NCBI GenBank assembly: GCA_910890315.1
Contig: CAJVGD010000050.1
Coordinates: 62,001-126,000 of the forward strand
Length of the DNA stretch: 64,000 nt
DNA from: Serendipita indica DSM 11827
Lineage: Eukaryota > Basidiomycota > Agaricomycetes > Sebacinales > Serendipitaceae
Reading direction: 5' to 3'
The notes below the pieces were generated by a model. It ran no database searches. It was not told the origin of the DNA and saw only the letters and a program-made list of their open reading frames with translations. Below are positions 34,682 to 45,031 of the stretch, piece by piece; within the stretch, counting starts at the first letter, position 1, and each line of letters starts with the position of its first letter. Position numbers and translations under genes: made by a program.

Positions 34682-36034
34682 TTATACATAATCTGGCCAC
34701 GATAAGTAGCAAACGTCCCCCTCCCATCTCTTGACCGCATCCTTTGCATAGGCACTCCGCGTCCAATCCTGTTTCGACTTTTGTTCACTCTGCGGAAGGC
34801 GCAACGATAGCGAGGACAATTGTGGCGTAAGCTCATTCTGTTCGCAAAGCACTCGCATCTCCACGAGATCCTCAAACTCGTCTACGGAGAGCGAGTACGC
34901 GGTACAGTCAATATGGAGATCCTTGAGTGCCTTGAACCCAGCACCGTCTCCTTGGTATAGAACTAGCTGTACGGCTCCTGATGGAATCGATAGTCGAGCC
35001 ACGCGCGGACAGACTACCCCAATCGTCTCACCATCCATGACCCAGGGGAGTGTGAGGTCGGTAATAGTAGGATGGCGCGTAAGAAACTCGGAAAGCACTT
35101 GGGCGTCGTGGGTTTCGACGGTAAATTTTTGGAGGCGTGGAACTCGAAGGTCGGGAAAGTACATGCAAAAGTCGATGAAGCATTGGTGGTCGGTGATCGT
35201 TAGGGTATGTAAAGGGAGTGTGAATTTGTTGTTCGGAAGTCTGGTCCAGTTTACCCACTCCTGGTGCACCCTCCCCTCGAATGTCACCGTCTGCAAGTTT
35301 GGGCATCGGCGGAAGACGTAATCACCATGTATAGACGCAGACGATCGCGTCTGGTCTAATCTTCTCCGTTGGGTGAAGGATTTCAAGGATAAAAAGGTGG
35401 TAGGTAGCCAATCCAGATATACTGACGTGTCCACAAGGTCGAGCTCTTCGACAAGATCGATATACTTGCAGCTTCTGATTGGGCACATTATTGGTTTTTT
35501 CTCGTCCTTTGGCTCCCTGCGAGCTTGATGAAGCGGTCGCGTATCGAATTCGGCTGCGTGGTGAATCTCGAGACGGCGAGGAGGCACTGGGAGATTGTTG
35601 AGGAGCACTTCCGGTATGTAGTCTAGTGTATACTGGGAGATGTAGAAGGAGATGGTGTCCACCTTGGTCACCTTGGTGAAGAGCCGTTGGAAGAGGGGGG
35701 GCACATTTGGTGAAGAAATAGATCGCCAGCCATCGCGGACGACAATGTTGAGGGCCATTCCACCGGTTCGTTTGAGTATTGTCGTTACATAGGATGTGAG
35801 GACGCGGAGTGGCCAGTGGAGACGAAAGTCGATGGTCGTCCAGACGTCGCAGAGTTCAAGGATGATTCGTCGGAAATGAGAGCATGTTAATGATATGGAG
35901 ACATTTGGGAGAGGGTGGCCATTGACCACTCGAGTGCCATCCTCCTGGCAGGCAAGTCGGAAGATGTCGATGAGGATTTCGGTGGGGAGGAGATGGATTG
36001 GAGTGTTGATTTGTACTTTGTGTGGGTGATACAT
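34682..36034 (-). CDS. F-box protein, type 1
   Basis: Uninterrupted gene of 450 codons starting MYHPHKVQINTPIHLLPTEI. The F-box LLPTEILIDIFRLACQEDGT is followed by VSISLTCSHFRRIILELCDV and WTTIDFRLHWPLRVLTSYV. The variable part includes FYISQYTLDYIPEVLLNNLP, CKYIDLVEELDLVDTSVYLD, PTITDLTLPWVMDGETIG and VARLSIPSGAVQLVLYQ, and the end is WEGDVCYLSWPDYV. It is closest to the gene at 29213-30622 and shares length and order of blocks with it. Its 3' end has a near-identical partial copy at 30835-31190. Predicted role: Skp1-binding adaptor of an SCF ubiquitin ligase; substrate unknown. Confidence 0.8.
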   Translation of the reverse strand: MYHPHKVQINTPIHLLPTEILIDIFRLACQEDGTRVVNGHPLPNVSISLTCSHFRRIILELCDVWTTIDFRLHWPLRVLTSYVTTILKRTGGMALNIVVRDGWRSISSPNVPPLFQRLFTKVTKVDTISFYISQYTLDYIPEVLLNNLPVPPRRLEIHHAAEFDTRPLHQARREPKDEKKPIMCPIRSCKYIDLVEELDLVDTSVYLDWLPTTFLSLKSFTQRRRLDQTRSSASIHGDYVFRRCPNLQTVTFEGRVHQEWVNWTRLPNNKFTLPLHTLTITDHQCFIDFCMYFPDLRVPRLQKFTVETHDAQVLSEFLTRHPTITDLTLPWVMDGETIGVVCPRVARLSIPSGAVQLVLYQGDGAGFKALKDLHIDCTAYSLSVDEFEDLVEMRVLCEQNELTPQLSSLSLRLPQSEQKSKQDWTRSAYAKDAVKRWEGDVCYLSWPDYV

Positions 36035-36510
36035 GTGAGAGTGATGTCCAAGTATGCTGGCTTGGACTCGCCGAGGTGGTTATAATTAAAAGCACCCACA
36101 AATAAGCGCTGACAGGGCCTATCACTTGTCATCTGAAACGGCCCGGCTTACGATTGAGGTGGGGACAATCCTATTGTATGACTCGAACCTGCAATGTCTT
36201 TGGACAGTAGGACGACTAATACTACTACACGACTCTCAGGCGTGGTCCAACTTCCAGTGGTTTCCCGTTAACCGCGCGAGGCCGTGCACTCGCAGGGCTC
36301 GCAGTACGCTGTGCAGATTGTATCCATACGTAAATACTCGCCTGTTTCCTGTGGAATTTCGGATGATTTGTGAGATTTTGTGGCCGAGTGCCGCTGGAGT
36401 CGGGAGTAAGCAGAGCAGCCGAAGAATCGTCACCTCTTGTCCTCGACGTCGCCGGCAGATTTCTCGCAGCGTGGACGGCGCGTTAGCTTGTCTACCAATT
36501 CGCACGTATT
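36035..36510. other. Intergenic region upstream of the P4-ATPase gene
   Basis: About 475 bases between the divergent type 1 F-box and P4-ATPase starts, expected to hold both promoters. A stretch near 36175-36240 looks superficially like part of a tRNA on the minus strand but does not fold as one. Nothing else was recognised. Confidence 0.45.
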
Positions 36511-39500
36511 ATGGCGACTAGCAAGACGTCGTCGTCGCCTCCAAAGCGTTCGTGGCTCCAACGCTTCAGGGACTTTGACATTGCAAAGCTCTTTTCCCCC
36601 GCCCCGCCACCCCAGGTCCCTCGAACGGTCTATGTCAATCATCCTCTTCCAGACGACTTTTATGTCCACAAACGCGGCAAGCGAAAGGTCCGAAAGGACG
36701 CCCGATATGCGACGAACCAGGTCGTCACATCCAAATATACGGTGCTTACCTTTCTCCCCCGAAATCTCCTCGAGCAGTTTAGACGAATAGCCAACATGTA
36801 ATGTGTTCCCCCAACCCGACGTGACCTTCGATAGCTGACAAACTCGTACCAGCTTCTTCGCGTTTATCTGTATCCTCCAGTTCTTCCCTCGCTTCTCCAC
36901 CATTTCGCCTGGCCTCGTCGTTCTCCCTCTTATCATTGTTCTACTCATCACTGCTGTCAAGGATGGCTACGAGGACGTCAAACGCCACCAGTCGGATCGC
37001 AAAGTAAACCACACCAGAGTCCTCGTGCTCGAAGGCGAGAACTATCACAACCATAATGCAATGGGATCCAAGAGCAAGACGTTTACACGCGGCATGCGGA
37101 TCCCCTACAAGCGGAAAAAGGCCCAGGATAAAGACTCGAATAATACGCTCGTGGAGAAGCCTTCGACAATCGAGGATGAAGATAATCTGGTCGATATCGA
37201 CACGCCCAAACCTCACTGGAGATCCACGGCCTGGGAGGATGTCCGAGTCGGAGATTTTGTAAAGATCAGGGCCGACGAGCCCTTCCCAGGAGACATCATC
37301 ATCTGCGCAACGTCGGATCCAGAAGACGTGGCATTCGTGGAGACGAAAAACCTCGATGGCGAGACGAATCTCAAGAGCAGACGCAATGTTTCCACTCTGA
37401 GCCATTTGCGGAGCGCGACGGCGTGTGCTACGGCAGGAGGCTTCCGAATTGACGCCGACAAACCAGAATCAAACATGTACCGCCTAAACGCCAAGATTAC
37501 CGCCATTGACGAAAAGGGTCAGGACGTGGGGAAGCCAGAGCCAATCGATTTGAACACTGTTCTCTTGCGTGGTACCGTGTTGCGAAATACGGATTGGGCT
37601 ATTGGTATCGTGCTGTTCACGGGTGGAGATACCAAGATTGTGCTCAACTCTGGCGGAACACCGTCCAAGCGAAGCAAAGTGGAGAGGCAAATGAACCCCA
37701 TGGTGTTCGTATATTCATTCTAGATTCAAACCCCTTTCTTATCCTTTACAGATTCATAAATCTGGCTCTTCTCGCTATTGTGGGTGTGGTCTGTGCCATT
37801 GTCGATTCGGCACTCCAACGGCACTATCTGAGGAGGAGTGCTTACTGGGTGTTTGGCGAACCTTTGCCTGACGATAATCCGTCTTTCAACGGCTTTACGA
37901 CATTCTTCAACGCGCTCATCACCTTTCAAAACGTCGTCCCCATCTCACTCTACATTTCCATCGAGTTTGTCCGAACTTGTCAAGCTGCTTTCATCTACTT
38001 CGATTCGGAAATGTACTACGAGCCGGCGGATCAAAAGGCCCTCTCCCGAAGTTGGAACTTGAGTGACGATCTCGGACAAGTCAAGTTTGTGGTCAGCGAC
38101 AAGACGGGCACACTTACTCAGGTACATATCATGCATCATTACCGCGGTCACTTGCTTACTCTAGAGTAGAACTCGATGGTGTTCCGCAAGTGCTCGATTG
38201 GCGGCAAGATTTACGAAGGCGACGAAGATGAAGATTACACCGAGACACAACTCAGAGAACGACCTGCGGACGCAACCGAACGGGTTTCGTCTGCTGTCGG
38301 AGAAGGTGATGCGATCCCGTTGGCCGTCCTGTCATCCACCGGTCACGGATCTTCGACAAACGTCAACTCGACCATCACACCGCCGCTCAACCCCAAGGTC
38401 CCACATTTCCGCGATACGCAACTGTTCGAGGACATTCAACGCTCTGCGAGTGGCGAGCCGTCTGCGCATGCGCGTGCACTCAATGCATTCATGACCACAT
38501 TGGCGTTGTGTCATACGGCTATTGCCAGTGTGAGCGACGAAGATGGATCTATTTCGTACAAGGCGCAGTCGCCCGACGAGTCGGCACTCGTGCAGGCTGC
38601 GGCGGATGCCGGATTCATCTTCCTCGGAAAGGACAAGGATACATTGAGGCTCAAGACGCCATTCCTCGAGGGAGATGCCGTGGAAGAGTATGAGCTTTTG
38701 CACGTCCTCGATTTTACGAGTGCACGAAAGCGGATGAGCGTCATTTTGCGCCGGACGGATACTGAGGGTGGGGAAAATGCCAAGCGCGTCTTTTTGTTGT
38801 GCAAGGGTGCCGATTCGGTCATTATTGAGCGGCTCAAGGCGGGACAGAATGAATTTACAAAGACAACGGAGGAGCATTTGGAGTACTTTGCCAGCTCGGG
38901 TCTTCGTACGCTGTGCTTGGCGTACAAGGTCATTCCCGGTACGTTGGATCTTGATTGTTTATTCGCTTACTCACATCCTTCCCAGATGCCGAGTACGAAG
39001 AATGGAGCCATCGTTATCACGAAGCTACCGTTGCCCTCGATGATCGAGAAGACTTGATCGAGCAAGTATCTGATGAGATGGAACGCGGTCTGCGTCTCTT
39101 GGGTGCGACTGCCATTGAGGATAAACTGCAAGATGGCGTGCCAGAGACGATTGCCGACCTCAAGCGTGCGGGTATCAAGATTTGGGTAGCGACGGGAGAC
39201 AAGCTCGAGACTGCCATCTGTGCGTGGTTCTACTAGACGACGACTAGATTACTGACTACTCAACAGCCATCGGATACAGTACCAACCTCATCGCCCCCGA
39301 CTCGAATCTTATTGTTGTACGGGGCGGCGAGTTCGGTCAGGCCCATGCCGCGTACGATCAGATGGTTCAGGCTGTCGAACGCTTCTTCCCGACCGAGGGT
39401 ATCCTGGATCTCGAAGAGGTCCACCCACCAGAGATTCACACTACGGAAAAGCCACCACACTCCCCGAAACCTGGCAATATCCGCCGTGCAGCGACAGGCT

Positions 39501-41385
39501 TGTCAGAGATTCTCGACGATGACAATGGAAGAAAGCCTGGCGGCTATATCCTTGTCATTGACGGTGTCGCTCTCGGCCACGCAATGGAGGAATCGTTTAG
39601 CAAAGAGCTTCTCTTGCAGATTGGTCTTCGATGCGAGGCGGTCATTTGCTGTCGTGTCTCGCCGTTGCAAAAGGCTCAACTCGTTCATCTCATCAAGGAC
39701 AATTTGCAAGTGCTGACGTTGGCGATTGGAGACGGTGCCAACGATGTCAGTATGATACAGGCGGCGGATGTTGGCGTTGGTATTTCGGGTGAAGAAGGTC
39801 TTCAAGCTGTCAACTCTTCTGATTACGCCATTGCTCAGGTGTGTAGTATCCAATTGGGGTGGGGTTTATACTGACCGCATTGCTAGTTTAAATATCTCAA
39901 GCGACTGCTTCTTGTACATGGACATTGGTCATACGCTCGCAACTCAAACATGATTGGCAACTTTTTCTACAAGAATCTTGTTATTGTCGCAGTGCTCTTT
40001 TGGTTCCAAATCTATTGCGCCTGGAGTACTACTTAGTATGTTTCAGAGTCTTGGCTGTTGAATGGCGTGACTGACTCCCCGGTAGTGTTATCGACTATAC
40101 TTATTTATTATTCTGGAACGTATTCTGGTCTCTGGCTCCCGTTATTGCAATTGGTATTTTCGATCGGAACATCGGTACGTTTGCTCCCTTCCTATCCCGT
40201 CGGGTGAAGGTCTGAGAGTCTTCTCAATAGACGACGATGTTCTCATGGCTATTCCGGAACTGTATCGATATGGTCGAGAAGGCGCACACTTTGGCCTTGG
40301 AATGTTCTCGTGGTACATGCTGGACGCAGTTGTGCAGGCGAGTGCTTGTGATTTCTTGGTCGGAAATGAACTGGGCTTAATGAAATGATGGACAGGCGGC
40401 TATCGTGTTCTTCCTCATCACCTATTCATATGCACTCACGACTTCGCGAAGTGATGGATACGGCATTGCGATGTACGAATACTCGGCGACCATGGTGCTG
40501 GCTACGGTGATGATTGTTAATCTGTTCAATGGATTGAATACGCACGCCTGGACCGGGTGGGTCTTCTTTGCCGTCTCATTCGGAATCGTCCTCGTATGGG
40601 GTTTCACGGTGCGTGTCTCCGACGTCTGAATGCCAGTCAAAGCTTATCATTCTATAGGCAATTTACTCGACCATTCGACCTGGTTGGTTCGTGACGAGCT
40701 CATAGTAAGCACGTGCCTCTTGGGGCTATAGGTCGATATTCACATGCCTCCTCCCTCTAGCGGCAACTACTACCTACTGTTCCACTCTGTCGACTTTTGG
40801 TTTGGGTTACTCCTCACGATTCCACTGGCCTTGCTTCCAAGATACATCGACCACGCCGTGCGCTTCATCTTCTTCCCGAGCGACTTTGACATTCTCCGAT
40901 GGATCAAGAAGACGGAGCCGAAAAAGGACTTTGCCGCCGATCCAGCATTGGGTGGTAAACTCAAGGCACGACATGATGGCACGCAGTCGCAATTACCTCA
41001 AGAGGCCGAGGAGGATGACCAGAATTTGGACACGCGATCGATGGCGTCGAGCCTACATCCGCCGAGACGGTCGTTCCAGTCGTCGAGACCGAATCTACGA
41101 CAAGACTGGAGAAGCGGGAGTCGAACGGACATGTCTACTGGACAGCTTGTCGCGAACCGTGGGTTCAACTTTTCGGCAGAGGAAGGAGGGATTGCTATCC
41201 GGCGGACACAAACGAACCTGTCGGAGCGATACATCCAACGATTGGGGAAGAGGACGAACACAACCCCAAGCAACCACCCATACATGTCGTCGGCACCAGC
41301 ATTACCCAGACCGGCGGATGGGAACAGTGGCAAACGGCTGTCGTTCTTGCGTCGGTCGATGAGGAAGCCGAAAGAGGACGAGTAG
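36511..41385 (+). CDS. P4-type phospholipid-transporting ATPase (Dnf1/Dnf2-like flippase)
   Basis: Flips aminophospholipids to the cytosolic leaflet of plasma and late secretory membranes. The protein is about 1,340 residues. It starts [33 protein letters not shown] and [20 protein letters not shown] are typical P4 N-terminal blocks. Actuator: [20 protein letters not shown] and [16 protein letters not shown] (DGET). Phosphorylation site: DKTGTLTQ at about 38098. Nucleotide domain: [20 protein letters not shown] and [14 protein letters not shown]. Hinge: [10 protein letters not shown] and [20 protein letters not shown]. Membrane segments are scattered, including [11 protein letters not shown], the M4 area with [12 protein letters not shown], and six at the C-terminal end. 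The tail is Arg/Ser-rich and ends RKPKEDE. About 11 short introns. A Cdc50-type subunit would be needed; none is in the window. The transcript ends about 250 bp before the bHLH gene. Confidence 0.93.
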
Positions 41386-41636
41386 CGACCCGAAGAGCTC
41401 GCTGTTGTCTAGGGCATCGCGTCCCGCATGGCGGACTTGTCTGTTTTGGGATTTTAGGTGTTCGTCTTCACGTGGAGAGTGCCTGTAGTGAAAAAATAAT
41501 GTGCTATCGCCTGGAATATATGAAAGAGAAATACTCGTCAAGGTTACGCACCGGGGACCATAGCCGACCTCGGTGTTCCGCTTGTAGCCAATCACGACCG
41601 TAAAGCTTGGACCTGTACTCGTCTGGTGTACCAAGG

Positions 41637-42922
41637 ATGCTCATGGCGTCGCGCATGCCTCAGATGGACTCGACACACGACTTGAACAGTCTACAACGTT
41701 CTGGACGACGAGGAGGAGCCGGTGGAGAGGACGAGGAGATAATGTTCAACCCGGCAGAGCACAAGGACCTTGCGCACTTCTTCTCACACGTCGACCAGGC
41801 AGAAACGTTTGCACTTACTGCAAACGAATGGCTTGGAATCAAGTCTGGCGGTGTCCAGTTTAATCCAGTGGGCAGCGTCGGCCCCGCGCCATCAAAGCCG
41901 AACACGGCGCTCAGAGACGCAACGAGATCGCTCATGGCGTTTAACACACCCGTATCTCCCAGTCCTCCGCTCAATCCTCTTTCCAACAGCGCCGCCAATG
42001 GCTCCATGGCCTCGACCACGACGAGTGGCAGCAGCGGCTCATCTGTGCGCGCGTGGAGGCCACATGAAGTACCATTCGACCCGACGATTCACAAGCATAG
42101 CAGCGAACATGAGCTCGCAAGGAGAAGGAGCACGACGTCGTCGTCGACGACGACGAAAAGCGCACGCGAGAGCTCGATGGACGGTACAAATGCCGCTGGA
42201 CAGCGTAAACGACCAGCTGGAATCCCACATGCAGACTCGTTGCCGTCGAAACGCGCTCGCTCCATCTCCCAGTCCACCCAGGAGTTGCCCGGACTGTCGT
42301 CGTCGCGTTCGGCACCTACAATGCTCGCACCCGTCAATGTCGTTGCGGGTCCCTCGTCTGCACCTCCAGTCGCATCATCTTCTGCAGGCGGTGGCTCAGC
42401 CAAGCCACCACTCTTGACTGCCCAGCAGAAAAAGGCCAATCACATCTTGTCCGAGCAGAAGCGACGTGCAAAGATTCGCAGGGGATACGATGCACTTTGC
42501 GACGTCGTGCCGTCTCTGCGCTCTGCCGTTCAGGCCGAACAGGAGAACACTGCGGCGGATGCAAAGAAGAAGCGGGGAAAGGGTGCAAAAGCAAACGTGG
42601 ATGTAGACGGGAGATCGGGTCCGAAGAGCGAGAGCATTGTGCTGAGCCAGAGTGAGTGCGGCAACGGAGCAACGGATTCGTTTGTCCCAACAGAGTGGCT
42701 GCTGATGGGTGCTTTGCAGCGATTGAATACATGGAACACCTTGTTTCGAGAAAGGAAGAACTACTCAGTCGTCTACAAAACGCACAAAACGCATTGCCCC
42801 CTGATCAACGAAGAAGCGACGAAAACGAGAGGGCGATTTGGGAAAAGGAGTGGGACGGTGGCACGGGTATCGAAGACGGAGAGGAAGATGATGAAGAGTC
42901 AGATGATGAAGATACGGCATAA
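41637..42922 (+). CDS. bHLH transcription factor
   Basis: Nuclear DNA-binding regulator. The start is the ATG at 41637 (MLMASRMPQMDSTHDLNSLQ); the ATG at 41643 is an alternative. A conserved-looking N-terminal block (FNPAEHKDLAHFFSHVDQAE) precedes long Ser/Pro/Ala-rich sequence and a basic cluster (QRKRPAGIPHADSLPSKRAR). The bHLH domain is KKANHILSEQKRRAKIRRGY, then DALCDVVPSLRSAV, a charged Lys-rich loop and, after an intron of about 70 nt near 42648-42718, TIEYMEHLVSRKEELLSRLQ as helix 2 extended by a coiled coil. The end is acidic (GEEDDEESDDEDTA). The E-K-R-R basic pattern fits E-box binding. It recalls INO4- or Cbf1-like regulators, but I cannot assign one. Confidence 0.8.
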
Positions 42923-43625
42923 CGTTATGGACAATGCACACACACGCATGCACGCACGCTCGTTGGATTCAGCTTTCCCCTTTGTGAGTGGTTGACCGGA
43001 TTTGCAGAGTACCGTAACTGACGCCGTCATCCAGATGTATTTACTCTTGGTTCTTCTTCGTGTTCCTATCCAAATGTCATGAAAATAGGGCTGCTCACGC
43101 GTGTTCCGGACGGTTCGCCACTGGTCTGCTGGTCGTGAATGGCTAGGCCCTGCCCTAAACCCGAACGGTACAGGACGTAGGAAGAATCTGAATCTTGACT
43201 CGTGGGTTGGATCTGATCAACTTGCTGGTGCTGCCGACGAACGTTCGTGCATTGGTGATAGCACCATTTCGCCGGAGACGGGCGATGCACGCGACACGTA
43301 CACTCAATTGTTTTTTTGATTTTATTTTTCTCTCTCTTAAAAGCCCAGCGCTGCGTTGGATCCGCCGTTGAGCCGTGCACCACACACCGTTCAGAACTTG
43401 ACCTCCAACTCCCGCAAACCGCCCACGGGCTCTTTGCACGGGAGATTCGCCAAATACTCTTAAAAGCGTCTTGAACAAAACTTCTGCCGTCCTCCCGCTG
43501 TTCTCTCGTGTCTTTCGTTGCGAGCTCAGTCCAGACGACACGGACGACCCGCTTCTGGAAACGCATTGCGCATTCGTCAGACTCAGTTTAGCAGGACAGC
43601 ATTACAACTCTCTTATTATTCTCCA
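42923..43625. other. Intergenic region between bHLH and Nudix genes
   Basis: About 700 bases in tandem orientation. It contains the bHLH 3' end and the Nudix promoter. A T-rich patch occurs near 43309-43335. No coding resemblance was seen. Confidence 0.45.
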
Positions 43626-44254
43626 ATGGGCAAAAAGGATGCGGTCAGGCCGCGCATCGTCTGCTGTGCGATCCCCATTCTCCGCTCGTCGGGCAAAGTC
43701 CTTCTCATCACCAGCCGCAAGAGATCAGACCACTGGATTCGTACGTTGTCCTCTTTTCCTCCCCCGCCTGGTCAAAATTTTCGGTCATTTGTTTCTCCCC
43801 CCGGTGTTTCGCCCTCCCCACGTACACGGACTCTGTTGAAACGTATGCTGACCTGCTACATGTTCTGAATCTCTAGTACCAAAGGGCGGGTACGAGACTG
43901 CCGACGTCAGTCTAGAGGCCGCGGCATGTCGCGAGGCGCTAGAGGAAGGTGAGCTGTCCATCCTCAAAATCCCCTCTGTTACTCTTGTTTTTCCAATGTG
44001 TACTCATCATTTTTTCATTATGTGTTGTAGCCGGCGTCCGCGGACCGATTACTTGCTTCGTCACGACTATCAAGGGCGTCACTGCAACCTATCACGTCTA
44101 TGAACTCGATGTGACTGCGCTCGAGTCGACCTGGCTTGAGCAATCGGAGCGCGCGCGGGAATGGGTCGATTATGCAGAGGCCGTTCGACGTCTTGCTTGG
44201 AAGCCAGAGCTGGTCCAGGCACTCACCCTCTCGTCGCTTGCCCCTAGGCGATAG
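43626..44254 (+). CDS. Nudix hydrolase, diphosphoinositol polyphosphate phosphohydrolase (Aps1-like)
   Basis: A small hydrolase of about 150 residues that in relatives cleaves diphosphoinositol polyphosphates and diadenosine polyphosphates. The start MGKKDAVRPRIVCCAIPILR leads into SGKVLLITSRKRSDHWI. A first intron (about 43740-43877) joins to LPKGGYETADVSLEAAACRE and ALEEAG, which together form the Nudix box with the REALEEAG core. A second intron near 43950-44030 is followed by GVRGPITCFVTTIKGVTATY and HVYELDVTALEST. The C-terminal helix WVDYAEAVRRLAWKPELVQA is typical of DIPP/Aps1 proteins, which place Trp-Lys-Pro late in the fold. The end is SSLAPRR. Subcellular location is probably cytosolic; no targeting signal is visible. 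Confidence 0.88.
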
Positions 44255-45031
44255 TCAACGAAACTCGACGCTCTACAGACGTCTTTTTTCATCTACATGG
44301 CACGACGACGGCAAATACACATTCACGTCTAATCTCTGAAAGCAAGCACTCCAGCACCTGCTGTCTCCAAAATCTATACGCTCCCTTTTTGGCCTCGAAA
44401 AGAAAATTTGTGGGTCGTTGGAGACGCATGGAAACGATTCGTCGCCCCTGTTCGCGGCGCACACGACACGCTTCTACCATTTTTGCTCAACCCCTCACTA
44501 ATCCGACCCCCTTTTTGGCAGAGTCCTTTTCGTCACGCTGAAGCCGGGAGATATATCTACTTGTACATTACTCTCTCTCTCACTTGTGGAAAATTCCCCA
44601 TAAAAACCCTCTCACACGCGCTGCGCAGTCGTTTTGATTTTCGTTCCATGGTAGGACCACCCCAGCCTGTGCGAAATACCTTTTTTATTGGTGCAGGGAA
44701 TCGCGACGCGCCTCCCCCTTCGCGGACGCCATCGACCGTCCGTCGTGGATTGGAGCTCGAGATGGAGCGGACGATGTTCTTCCTTCCCTATATATAGCAC
44801 TCATCACCGCTCATTCCTTCTACTTATACTATGTCCTTGCTCATCTATTACCCCTGTCCTGCTCCTTTGCCGCCTTTCACGGCGTTGGAAACGGCCCTCC
44901 GCTGGACATCGTTTCAGCACATTCCATTCCATTCTAGTCCTTAGTTCGAGAGAGAGACATCATTGTAGCATAGTATTACCCCCAAATCCTAGAGTCTACC
45001 TTTGGGCCGACCTTGGCTTGTCCACACATTT
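44255..45031. other. Pyrimidine-rich intergenic region between convergent genes
   Basis: About 780 bases between the 3' ends of the Nudix and DENND6-like genes. It is strongly C/T-rich on the plus strand (44400-44960) with a short TATATA run at 44788-44796. I see no coding resemblance; an unannotated short transcript cannot be excluded. Confidence 0.4.

Noticed and set aside
36170-36245. tRNA-like sequence on the minus strand (GGTTCGAGTC resembling a B box, with an A-box-like stretch upstream)
   Set aside because: The T stem does not pair, the A-B box spacing is too short and no acceptor stem forms, so it is at best a chance match or an old remnant.
43066-43566. Minus-strand 166-codon open frame between the bHLH and Nudix genes
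   Set aside because: Basic, low-information sequence with no domain, overlapping the likely Nudix promoter.
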